Source: Parachlorella kessleri
Lineage: Eukaryota > Chlorophyta > Trebouxiophyceae > Chlorellales > Chlorellaceae
NCBI GenBank assembly: GCA_001598975.1
Contig: BBXU01001087.1
Location: forward strand, 1 to 16,928
Direction: 5' to 3'
DNA: 16,928 bases
The stretch's first letter is position 1; every line of letters begins with the position of its first letter. The translations under genes and the position numbers were made by a program. The notes under the pieces were generated by a model, which was not told where the DNA came from, ran no database searches, and saw nothing but the letters and a program-made list of their open reading frames with translations. This document shows, one piece after another, positions 8,382 to 16,928 of this stretch.

Positions 8382-11300
8382 ATGTCGTTCTACCCAAGGC
8401 CTCCCCCGGGTGAGCTTTGCTCTGCATACCTCAGCGACTAGCCAGGCAACGATCATGGGAGGCTTGCTTTAGCTTGGTGCCTTTTGAGGGTGAGCCTTTA
8501 GAGTGGCTCAGAGCAGCAACTTGGGTCGATCAAACCCCAACTCCTCTGCTGGTGCCTGCAGGAGGGAACTGGACATGTCCAGGTGAGGATGCCTGATCTC
8601 CTGCAACCCCTTCCTCCTGCTTATGCACCTGCTTTCAGGCTTTTTGTGGATACTTGTTGTGCAGCCTCAACACTGTCTGGCCGTGGGCCCTTGAGCACTC
8701 AAAGAGATGATGGCTGCATCCTACCGCCCATACCACCCCAGAGCACTGGGAACAATCCTTTGCAGCATTTTATGCCGCCAGCTCTCACCTACGCTGCGCT
8801 TCATGATTCCTTTTACGTACCACCACGCCCCCTGCAGGCTGCGGCAACAGCAACTACGGCTTCCGGGAGCAGTGCAACAAGTGCGGCGCGCGTCGGCCCG
8901 GCGGGCTTGGACCAGCGGGCGCGCCTGGCGGCTTTCCTGGCGGGCCACGGCCCCCCGGCATGCCAGGCGGCCCAGGCATGATGGGTGGGCATCCCATGGG
9001 CATGATGGGGCCGCCCATGGGAGGCCCCATGCCTAGGCCTCCCCCCCCAGGCGGCTATGGCGGCCCCAGCCCCATGCGGCCGCCACCACCGGGCAGCTTC
9101 CCGCCCATGGGAGGGCCGGGACCTGGGTTTGGGGCGGCTGGTCCAGGGATGCATGGGGGCCCCGCGGGGGCCTTTGGCAGCCCGCAGATGATGCCTGGGG
9201 GCCCGATGCCCTACGGCGGGGGCATGGGAGGGATGATGCCCCCGCCGCCACGGCCGCCGCCCCATGCGCCGCCGCCTATGGGCATGCCGCATATGATGGG
9301 GGCGGGACCGATGGCCGGCCCACCGCAGCCGCGGCCGCTGCCGGCCAACATCAAGCCAGGTGAGGGGGATGGCTGCTTATTTCTTGGACTGTCCGGCTCA
9401 TGGCTTGTGGAAGAGATACAAGCATGTGTGTAGGAAGTGCGTCCCATGGCTGAGCCATCACCCTCTCTGTGCTGCTTTTGCCTTTTTAGGGGAAGCTTGT
9501 TGTTGACGTGAACAATTTCCCAGACCCATCCTCTTACAATTTGCTTGCTCTACACTCCCTAGTACCCGCCTCCCCTGGTGCAGGCGAGTGGGCCTGCCCG
9601 CTGTGCGGCACCGCCAACGCACAATTTATGGAGCGCTGCGAGCAGTGCCGCACGCAGAAGCCGCTGGACCTTCCTCTCTTTGGCACTGCCAGGCCCAGCT
9701 CACAGCAGCCGCACAGCCAGCACAACGTCCCTGCCAAAGTCGGAGACTGGATTTGTGGAGACCCGGCGGTGAGAGAAGCCTTTGTTTGCCTGTTTATCTG
9801 ACGTGTTTGTTTGTGTTTGCCCAACATGACTATTGGTCGGTGCAAATGCGGGCATGCCTGTTTTACAGCCCTCTCCAATGAGTAGGCCTCTGGCGAGGCC
9901 ACTCTGTAGAAAGTGTAGGAGACACGGTGCGCTGGGCGTCACAGGCTGCAGCATCAGCAAGACTCATCACCAGACAGGAGGCCCGCAGGCGGTACACGTC
10001 GATTATCGAGCTATGAGGTCGCTCTGACCTTCCTTTCCCCGTCCCTGCTGCAGTGCCGCAACACCAACTTCCAGTGGCGGCAGTCGTGCAACAAGTGCGG
10101 CCAGCCGCGGCCAGCCAACCCCGAGCTGGTTGGCGGCGAGCTGGCGGCGGCAGCGGTCGCGCAGCAGCCTCCAGCACATGCCAAGCCGGGAGACTGGGTA
10201 AGAGTTTGCTGTCGTCCGTGCCTGAGGCATCCAGGACCAGTATATCACCCTGCAGGTCTGTTCAGAGGGCATGCTAGGAGGGCATGTGAGACGGGCGGGG
10301 AGTGCATTTGGGCATGTAGCATCACACAAACTGTGGTACAGCTGTTCAGCCACCTGTAGCGCTCGCTGGGTGGAGTGCTGTCACCTAATTGCTCGGCTGC
10401 CACACCTGCAGATCTGCCCCAGCTGCAGCAACAGCAACTTCAGCTGGCGCACCGAGTGCAACAAGTGCGGCAAGGCGCGGCCTGAGGGGGCGCCCGTGGT
10501 GCAGCAGCAGCCTGGAGCGCTGCCGGCGCAGCTGCCCAACGTGCCACTCAAGCCAGGCGACTGGAGCTGCAGTGCGTGGCGGGCAGCGCCTTTCTGCTCT
10601 TGTTGTTGTGCCGCAAACCATGTGTTGACATACCAAAAACCTGCCTTACCGGGCGGGCAGTGTTGTGACCCTTTGCAGCCTGGTGTTGATATGTTGGCTT
10701 TGTGTATGGTGGATCTGCTGCGTGTTTTTGATGTAACACTTGCTCCTTCCCCCGTCAGCACGTCCAACGGCTATCAAATGGGGTATTTCTGCTGTGCTAC
10801 ACATGCCTCTCACTTCTGTCAGCAGCATGGTTCTGCAACCCTCACCCTCTGCCCCTAGCATCAACTCCAGGCGCATCTTTCGTCTCACGTCTACCTGTGC
10901 TCTGGCGCTGGGGCCTGCAGGCAGCTGCGGCAACCTCAACTTCATGCGGCGCACCGAGTGCAACAAGTGTGGCCAGCCTAAGACGGAGGATGCTACTGTT
11001 GTGGGGCCGCAGCTGGGGGTGGTGGCAGGCATGCCCTCCCATGCGCAGCCCGGAGACTGGGTAAGCACGCCAGACAGCTAGTCTGAGCCGGCGTAGCCGC
11101 TCGTGTTGCTAATGATATAGGTTGGTTGATGGGGGCATCCGGTGCTAGCAAGGGAAAGAGTAAAATGTATTGACAATGGCGGGCTGCTGTTACGCTTCGG
11201 GTGTAGGCTGAGATGAGTGCTGGTCTGAATAATCCTGCATGTTATCACTTTGAGATCGGTCGAAGGTGCCGTATTAAGAGTAGGGGCCTCCTGCTGGGTG

Positions 11301-14300
11301 CTTGGTGAAGTGGTGACCAGGTGTTTTTCGCTGTCGCGCCGCCTGCAGATCTGCCCCAGCTGCAGCAACACCAACTTCAGCTGGCGCGGGGAGTGTAACA
11401 AGTGCGGCGTGGCGCGGCCCGAGGACGCGGCCACGGTGCCCCCTCCAGCCCACCTGTCTTCAATGCCTGGGGTGCAGCTGGATTCCCATGCCAGGCCCGG
11501 CGACTGGTGAGAGGGACCGCCCTTAATGCTCGCTGCCTTCCCCCGCTGGTTGAATTACGTGTCAGCCAGGCAGAGCGGACCAGTTGAGGGGTGCAGCTTG
11601 CATCTACATGGCGTGCGGAGAGTGTGGTCTGCCCCTGTGCTTCTCAATTTCACTCTGGTCCGGCGGGGTTGCTGGAGCGTGATGCGTCTCGTAACTGTGC
11701 TGCTGCTGCTTCCCTTGGTAGTGTCCTCACACTGGTAGGCTTGCTCCCATTTTGCCCCTGCAGGGTCTGCCCCGCCTGCAGCAACACCAACTTCTCCTGG
11801 CGCGACAAGTGCCACAAGTGCGAGGCGGAGCGGGCGCCGGACGCGCAGGTGGTGACGGGGCAGGGAGCCGCCGCGGCAGCAGCCGGCGGCGGCATGCCAC
11901 GCCCCACCAACATCACGCCGCGCCCGGGCGACTGGTGAGGAGCGCGCCTGGTTGACACAAATACACACACGCCTGAGTGGCCTTTGGAAGCCTGGGTGGC
12001 GAGTACCTGCTACCTGGAGCTTGTCATGGTGCAGCACAAAGTTTGTTGTGGTCGGCTTAGCTCCTAACTCTGCAGCACTGTTGAGCTGAACAGCACCTGG
12101 CTTGTCCGGACAATGGGTCGGTGCGCGTGGCTGCGAAGCCGGAAGCACATGTAGGGGCCAGCCTGCCTGCCTGTGCGGCGTATATCATTCACGCCGACAA
12201 CACCTTGGGTAGCACCTAGCTGGCACCGCGTGTGCTGCAGGATCTGCATGTACTGCCGCAACACCAACTTTGCCTTCCGCGCGGAGTGCAACCAGTGCGG
12301 CAAGGCGCGCGGCGACGCGCCCGTTGTGGCTGAGGACGGCACCATCCCAGAGCTCGAGGGCACAGCTGCTGATGGGGCTGCTACCAGCGCTGAGGCTCTG
12401 CAGCAGCAGTACAACATGTATGGCTATGACCAGGGGCAGTACGACCAGCAGGCGTACGAGCAGGCCTATGCCCAGCAGCAAGGCTACGACCCGCAGCAGC
12501 AGCAGCAGCAGGCCTATGCTCAGCAAGGCTATGCACAGCAGGGGTACGACCCCAGTACAGGTGCAGGGTACGATGCTAGTGGTTACAGCCAGCAGCAGTA
12601 CGGTCAGCAGTACACTGCTGAGCAGTACGCTGCGTATAATGAGCAGCAGCAGCAGTACGGCACGCAGGCGGGACAGCAGCAGCAGTATGGAGCGTATGGG
12701 GCAGCCCAGCAGCAGCCAGTAATAGGCCCAATGCCCCAGCCCATGCCGGTGCAGCAACAGCAGCAGCAGCCAACGATGGTGCCCGCCCGCATCCAGCCCA
12801 CCCTGCAGGCCAAGGCTGGCGACTGGGTCTGCTGTGAGTGCCGGCTGCCACCGGGCTTTTGCTTGGCCAAGCAGGGGTGTCCATCTCTGGGTCGTTGCAG
12901 CAACCTCAGTCCACTTCCGTTTGTTGCTTTGGGTCGTTTAGAGGATAAGCTAACATACCCAGCGGTGCTGTTCTTGTTTTAAGCAGCCTGGTTTTGGGAC
13001 TCTCGCATCCTAGTCAACCTGTGGCTGCATCCAAGGTAGCTCCATGGTTCCCACCGCTTGTCATCCCTGGTGCAGCCTCCTGCGCCAACCACAACTTTGG
13101 CTGGCGGCCCGCCTGCCACAAGTGCGGCATGGCCAAGCCAGACGACGCTGCGACCGTGGGGTCCGATGGGTCAGTCCCCAGTGTGATGGCGGCACCCTCT
13201 GCTGCGGGCATGGGCGCGGGCTCGGGCGGGGTGGGGGGTGGTCAGGGGGGAGCGCGCAGGGAAGGTAGGCGGCGGGGAGGGGCGCTAGGAGCCCAGCGGG
13301 ACGCAGCAGCCGCCGCGGCGGGCTACAAGCAGCGCTCTGACAGTGGTGCTAGGTTGGGGCGGGCGTTGTGTATGTGTCGATGAAAGACAGGCTTCTGGTG
13401 ACTCGGCAAGCGTTAGTTTGGTGTGTAGCGCGTTGCATTGGCGCGGGTGGGGTGTGACTGCATGTCAGTATCTGGGGAGTGGTACCTGTATTGGGCTTAT
13501 GGCTGCCTACTTGTCTTGTTTTGTCTGTATGTTACTGGTGCGTGGGACGAGGGCACATGTGGGTGTGAGTTCCCGTCTGTTGGCCACCTGGATGGCATCT
13601 CTTGCTGCCAACTGAAGGTTGGCAAGCGAAGCATGTGACTGGTACAGGTATAGGTGGGTATGCTTTTGGATGCCTTAATTAATGTGCCGGCGCTTTCTTG
13701 TTTCCTCGCTCACCCGTTTTATGCTGCAAACAGCTGCCGTGGGCCAACGTGCCCCTGTTCCGTTATACAGGTGATTGGTCCTGCTCCAAGTGCGGCAACC
13801 ACAACTACGCCTGGCGCCCCGCCTGCAACAAGTGCGGCACTGCCAAGGATGGTGCCGCTGGCGCCAATGGCAGGGCAAGGAGTCGCAGCAGAAGCCCTGT
13901 CAGGTGAGCACCAAACCACACTACACAGTATAGCACTTCACAAGCTGGCTGCTGGCGGGTAGCACCGAGCTTGCCGCCTCTACTTCATGTCACATATTGT
14001 TTTCAGCACTGGTGCATGAGAGATTGGGAGTGCACTTGGCTCACTGAGCCGCCAGGGGTAGTGTAAGGGCGGTTGCGTGTTGCTTTCAGAGCGCCATGCA
14101 TTCCCAGACACCATGTATTATGCTTGTACTGCAGGCGTTTCTGATGACCACACTAGGTGGAGTGGGACAGCCGGCCGGCGTGCCGCTTCTAGTAGCTGCT
14201 GTTCAGCTGGGCACAGTGCTGAGTCGTGGTGGGACAGGCATGCTTCTACTTGCTGCGGAACAAGTGGTCGGCAGAGAAGCCCAGATGGATTCAAGCGGAC

Positions 14301-15377
14301 ATATATCCCAAGCCTGCCTGCACCTTCAATGGAACTGACAGTGTGGCAGCCATCGTGTTGAGAATAGTGGCTGGACGCACGGACTAGTGCACGGCTGGTT
14401 GAATGAGGGTTGGTCGTGCAAGATCATCAATGTAGAAAGTTACGAATTAACAATTGAGGCGGGAAACTTTGGACTCACCATAAAGAACCATGCGAGATCT
14501 TTCACACGGCTCGCAGACTGCTTGACACATCGTAGCGTACAAGCATGCTACTCAGAGGTGGATGTAATGCTGGCCAGGTGGCTGCAAGCTGGCTCCAAGG
14601 GTGGAGAACGGCTGTCATGAGCTCTCAGTGAGTTGCAAGCTCCCCATGCAGCCTCTCCTAGTGCGTTGTGCGCAATTGAGCTCGCCTGCCACCACTTTGT
14701 TACCGTTCACGGTACCAAATCACTGTAAGGGTTTGCAGGGCGGTGAACCCGGCTTGCACATTTGCCAGCAGTGCCGCACAGGGCCCAGAAGAGCAGCTCG
14801 GTGGGGTGCATGGGGATGCTCAAGAAGGTAACAAACAAAGACAACATACGGACAATGGCCTGCTTTCAGGGTCTCCCAGCTGCAGTTATGTCTGTAGCAG
14901 CCTCCTGTGCTTGATCATGTGAGCCTTGTTATGGTGATGTGCGTCCCAGCATCGTGCAGCGAAACGCCAAGTCTATGTTAACTCCAGCGCACAGCAGCAC
15001 CTCCTGATGTTGGCAGGTACCACCCAGGCATCCTCAACTTGCAAACATCTGCAGTGAGCACATCACTGCTCACATTCAGCAAGTCGTATGCCATGCCAGG
15101 AATGTTACAACGCTGTCATAGTCCTGCTCTTCCCTGTTTGTTACAAGGGTTGCCTGGTTGCCTTGAAACCCATGCAGAGCGCGGCCTGGAGGAGAGGTTT
15201 AGTGAGGACGAGTTTCAGCCAGACAAGTGGGCGCCCCCCGAGGCCCAGGTGGGCGGGGCTTGTGGGCCGCTGCCCACCACCATCCTTCGTGCTGGGGAGG
15301 TCAAAGAGGGGCGTGAGCTTGACATTGAGGCCAGGGGCCTGGAAGAGCGATTCAGCGAAGATGAGTACTCGAGGTAG
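8382..15377 (+). CDS. ten-finger RanBP2-type zinc finger protein with prion-like segments, 14 exons
   Basis: Probable RNA-binding nuclear protein. Exons: 8382-8409, 8562-8582, 8838-9359, 9584-9768, 10054-10197, 10412-10571, 10921-11060, 11349-11506, 11764-11934, 12241-12833, 13076-13345, 13771-13903, 14739-14827 and 15178-15377. They sum to 2814 nt, 937 aa, in phase throughout. It starts MSFYPRPPPGGNWTCPGC. Ten fingers of type W-x-C-x(2,4)-C-x(3)-N-x(6)-C-x(2)-C begin near residues 13, 193, 246, 300, 351, 400, 453, 510, 705 and 800, most preceded by PGDW. Finger 3 is C-x4-C (CGDPAC), as in FET proteins. Residues about 36-190 are Gly/Pro/Met-rich and about 564-687 Gln/Tyr-rich. ARSRSRSPVR follows finger 10, and the tail repeats GLEERFSEDE. 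Such fingers bind single-stranded GGU-type RNA in ZRANB2 and FUS. The end of exon 11 is uncertain: a donor at 13265 would give 910 aa. Exons 13 and 14 rest on phase and composition only. Whether it acts in splicing, transcription or RNA granules is inference. Confidence 0.85.
8562..8582 (+). other. 21-nt microexon carrying the start of zinc finger 1
   Basis: Between CCTGCAG (ending 8561) and CCAG/GTGAGG lies a 21-base exon. It supplies the Trp and first Cys of finger 1 (NWTCP). Phase 1 on both sides joins it to MSFYPRPPPG upstream and to GCGNSNYGFREQC downstream, completing the finger. Skipping it keeps the frame but removes the Trp and a zinc ligand. Confidence 0.75.
8838..9359 (+). other. 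exon 3: finger 1 C-half plus Gly/Pro/Met-rich segment
   Basis: After CNKCGARRP the exon encodes about 155 residues dominated by Gly, Pro and Met (units such as GMMGGHPMGMM, RPPPPG and MPGGP), ending ANIKPG. It is likely disordered. Its GC content is very high, and C or G runs may be prone to sequencing error. In domain terms it resembles the low-complexity linkers of hnRNP and FET proteins. Confidence 0.8.
10054..11934 (+). repeat. tandemly duplicated zinc-finger exons (exons 5-9)
   Basis: Five consecutive exons of 140-171 nt each carry the C-terminal part of one RanBP2 finger, a linker of 20-40 residues (Val/Ala/Pro/Gln-rich), and the PGDW start of the next finger. Exons 6 and 8 begin with the same 39 bases except for one substitution and differ at only about 8 of their first 76 positions, so they are recent duplicates. 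Exon 9 and the first part of exon 10 follow the same plan. Confidence 0.85.
12398..12769 (+). repeat. CAG/TA(C/T)-rich segment coding a Gln/Tyr-rich prion-like domain
   Basis: Within exon 10, between fingers 8 and 9, about 124 codons encode a Q/Y/G/A-rich stretch (units QQQYG, AYAQQGYAQQGYDP, YNEQQQQYG). It is followed by a Pro/Met/Gln segment. CAG runs are present but interrupted. The composition matches the prion-like low-complexity domains of FUS, EWS and TAF15, here placed between fingers instead of at the N terminus. Confidence 0.85.
13904..14738 (+). other. large intron 12 of the zinc-finger gene
   Basis: An 835-base interval runs from GTCAG/GTGAGC to TTTGCAG/GGCG. No open, domain-bearing exon of matching phase was found. 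An acceptor-like TTTTCAG at 14007 would give a short alternative end (Ser-Thr-Gly-Ala then stop) just after the RS tract, so an alternative terminal exon is possible. Confidence 0.5.
15178..15377 (+). other. last exon: acidic tail with repeated motif
   Basis: It follows CATGCAG and joins exon 13 in phase 1 (GAA G|AG). It encodes ERGLEERFSEDEFQPDKW, a Gly/Pro/Val-containing middle, then ARGLEERFSEDEYSR and TAG. The duplicated ten-residue motif and the charged composition indicate real coding sequence. It is assigned to the zinc-finger gene by phase and proximity only; it could belong to a separate small gene. Confidence 0.6.
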
Positions 15378-15801
15378 CTTCGCTGCGTAGGCACAATGCC
15401 AATCCCAACTATCAGGTAGAAAGGTAGCTGGGGTCGAACAAATTTGGGAAGCACGACTGGGCCTCTCAAGTTTGTACCTGTACAAACGCATGTTTGCCCT
15501 TGTTGGCAGCCCTGCAGGAAACTGCTGCTTAGGTTGGATGTCCGGTTCTCTTTGTGTGACAGCGTCAGTGGTTTGTGAGGTTAGCTTGCTCTGCACGCCT
15601 TGCAGGACCTTCGTGTGCATATCTGAAAGGCTGCCACAAAATTTACCGAGTGCAGTTTTCCCCTGAGTTGTTTGCAAAATGATGCATAAACTATCCCAAA
15701 TGAAAGCGTGACAGGACAGGTTTGAAGCTCGGCATGTCAGTTAGAGGTACTCAAGTTGGCCTTGGCGCACTATATCAGTGCAACCCATGCAATGTCAGCC
15801 T
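15378..15801. other. noncoding interval between convergent genes
   Basis: Presumed 3' regions of the zinc-finger gene (+) and the unknown minus-strand gene. Neither TGTAA nor its complement TTACA occurs in this interval, so polyadenylation sites are not placed. No other feature was recognised. Confidence 0.4.
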
Positions 15802-16620
15802 CTACATGCCGCAGCTGGCAGGCCTCCTCATTGCTGCAGCATGCTGCTCACATGCCGCCAACCCATGGCTGCCCCCCTGCGCTGCTAGTGCTGGTACGGC
15901 TTGAATGCTGCTTCCACCAACCCCTGCTCCACCCAAAGCTGGCCTGCCAGCTGCCCTCCTGCCATTGGTAATGTGTGGCATGCGCCTGGCGATCATGGGA
16001 ACTGCCAGGCCGGGCAAGGGCGGCAGCCTCACTGGGTTCCGGAAAGCCTCCATAACTGGGCATTGCCACCAACCGCTAGCGAGCAACTGCTGGCCCTGTG
16101 GGCTGGCACGCACCAGCTGCAGGCTGTCCCACAGAATTACAAGCAGGAAGGGCCTGTCAGCGTGGACTAGGCTGTTGTCAACTGCCTTGTTCAGCGTCTT
16201 GCCTCTCCCTCTCCAGGCTGCGCTGCGCTCCTTAGCGCCGCACTGCAGGGGTTTGCGCTTGTGCTCCTGCCAGTCTATGTCTGCTAACTTCCCAAGGCCA
16301 AGGTGCTGCTTGAAGGCCGCTGTCCCGGATATCGAGCTGGCCACCAGGTCAACCGAGCGCGAGCCACTGAGCTTTGCGTTGCCATCTGCTGTCACGTGTA
16401 TAGCAAGGAAGCTGGCACCTACAATATCTGCTAGTTCTGATGCCTTCCTGTGTATACCTAACCATGCCTTGTCGAAAGGGTCTGTCTTGCCTGCAGGAAC
16501 AAAAGGAGGCACTGGGCATCAAAGCCGTCTTGTGAGGTGTGTGGTCGTGAACAAAAGTGAAAAGAATATTGAAGTGCCAATGATAGCGAGGCTGCAGCTC
16601 AACCCACCTCGAGAAGTCAT
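15802..16620 (-). CDS. hypothetical protein on the minus strand, family not recognised
   Basis: The minus-strand frame from 16490 down to a stop at 15802 reads like genuine protein for its first 150 residues: KTDPFDKAWLGIHRKASEL, then VDLVASSISGTAAFKQHLG, then FLLVILWDSLQLVRASPQG and AFRNPVRLPPLPGLAVPM. The last 60 residues (RRAAGRPALGGAG onward) look less convincing, so the true end or a further intron may lie near 15960. In frame upstream of 16490 there is a TGA, and the exon follows a TTCCTGCAG acceptor. A possible 13-nt first exon, ATGACTTCTCGAG (16620-16608) with donor GTGGGT, joins in phase 1 to give MTSRGKTDPFDKAW. Other upstream exons beyond the window are equally possible. It is convergent with the zinc-finger gene. 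No catalytic or binding motif was recognised, so no function is given. Confidence 0.45.
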
Positions 16621-16928
16621 TCCGGCCTGACCCTAACAGAGGCAGCGTGGACGGAGCTTGGCCGCTTAACCAGTCGGTTAAAGGTATAACACGGCAGAAC
16701 AGTATACTGCAGTATGAGGCAATTGAGGCATGTGTCAATTGTGGACAGATAGGACGGTCATCATGCCCATCATTATGCCCGCCATGATGGCTTGGCGCTG
16801 AGCGGGTACTCTGCTGCCAGACTGTGCCAGACTGCTGCGCTGCCAGATTTTACTTTGTAAGCCATGCTGGGCATGACATCGATGACAGGCTCCTTGCAAA
16901 GTACCCGATGTCTCCTTTCCTCCCCCCC
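16621..16928. other. unassigned right flank
   Basis: No supported gene. It contains short local repeats: TGCCAGACTG-type units near 16815-16835, and an ATCATG/CATGAT-rich patch at 16757-16790. A TGTAA on the plus strand at 16856-16860 has no matching gene end nearby. The window closes on a C homopolymer. Confidence 0.4.

Noticed and set aside
8813..9292. Minus-strand His/Arg-rich open frame opposite exon 3
   Set aside because: A shadow of the GC-rich Gly/Pro/Met coding strand, with no start context or motif.
14145..14225. Second TGATGA ... CTGA pair in intron 12
   Set aside because: No complementary terminal stem, so a chance match is more likely.
14739..14827. Half zinc finger (GLHICQQCRTG) in exon 13
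   Set aside because: It appears only in a frame that does not match the phase of exon 12 or 14. The phase-consistent frame reads AVNPACTFASSAAQGPEEQ instead, and the second Cys pair is missing.
15905..16630. Long plus-strand open frame opposite the minus-strand gene
   Set aside because: Its translation is Leu/Pro/Arg/Cys-rich with no domain-like pattern, while the minus strand reads as a plausible globular protein.

Overview
The window reads as nuclear DNA from a green alga (Chlorophyta; I cannot name the genus). It is GC-rich. Its protein-coding exons are short, and their introns nearly all run from GTGAG/GTAAG/GTACG to a (C/T)TGCAG acceptor. One 3' region carries TGTAA, the chlorophyte poly(A) signal. 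The protein families present are eukaryotic: an SR splicing factor, a secreted S1A protease and RanBP2-type zinc fingers. All gene models below were built by hand from reading frame, splice-site motifs and phase agreement.

Layout. (1) 1-1077 is mostly unassigned; scraps at about 347-657 could be exons of an upstream gene. (2) 1078-4206 (+) is an eight-exon SR protein gene of the SCL/SC35-like type: one RRM followed by a long RS domain, 231 aa. Its long second intron holds an AT-rich inverted repeat and a dense cluster of CAAG tetramers. (3) 4207-4870 is noncoding. (4) 4871-7730 (+) is an eight-exon secreted chymotrypsin-like protease of 373 aa, with signal peptide, pro-region, complete catalytic triad and three canonical disulfides. 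(5) 7731-8381 is noncoding with TGTAA signals. (6) 8382-15377 (+) is a fourteen-exon gene for a roughly 937-aa protein with ten RanBP2-type (FET/TAF15/ZRANB2-like) zinc fingers, a Gly/Pro/Met-rich segment, a Gln/Tyr-rich prion-like segment, a short RS tract and an acidic tail with a repeated motif. (7) Convergent to it on the minus strand, 15802-16620 carries a protein-like open frame of unknown family, possibly with a tiny first exon. (8) 16621-16928 is unassigned.

How they fit together. The SR protein and the multi-finger protein both look like nuclear RNA-binding factors of pre-mRNA processing, with a secreted protease between them; I see no operon-like or pathway link. The most unusual object is the ten-finger protein. 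Nearly every finger is split by an intron between its Trp and its second Cys, so skipping certain exons or exon pairs would change finger number without breaking frame. Most fingers also carry an aromatic residue where the human ZRANB2 fingers have the first of two RNA-contacting arginines.

No tRNA, rRNA, CRISPR array, transposase or viral gene was recognised.
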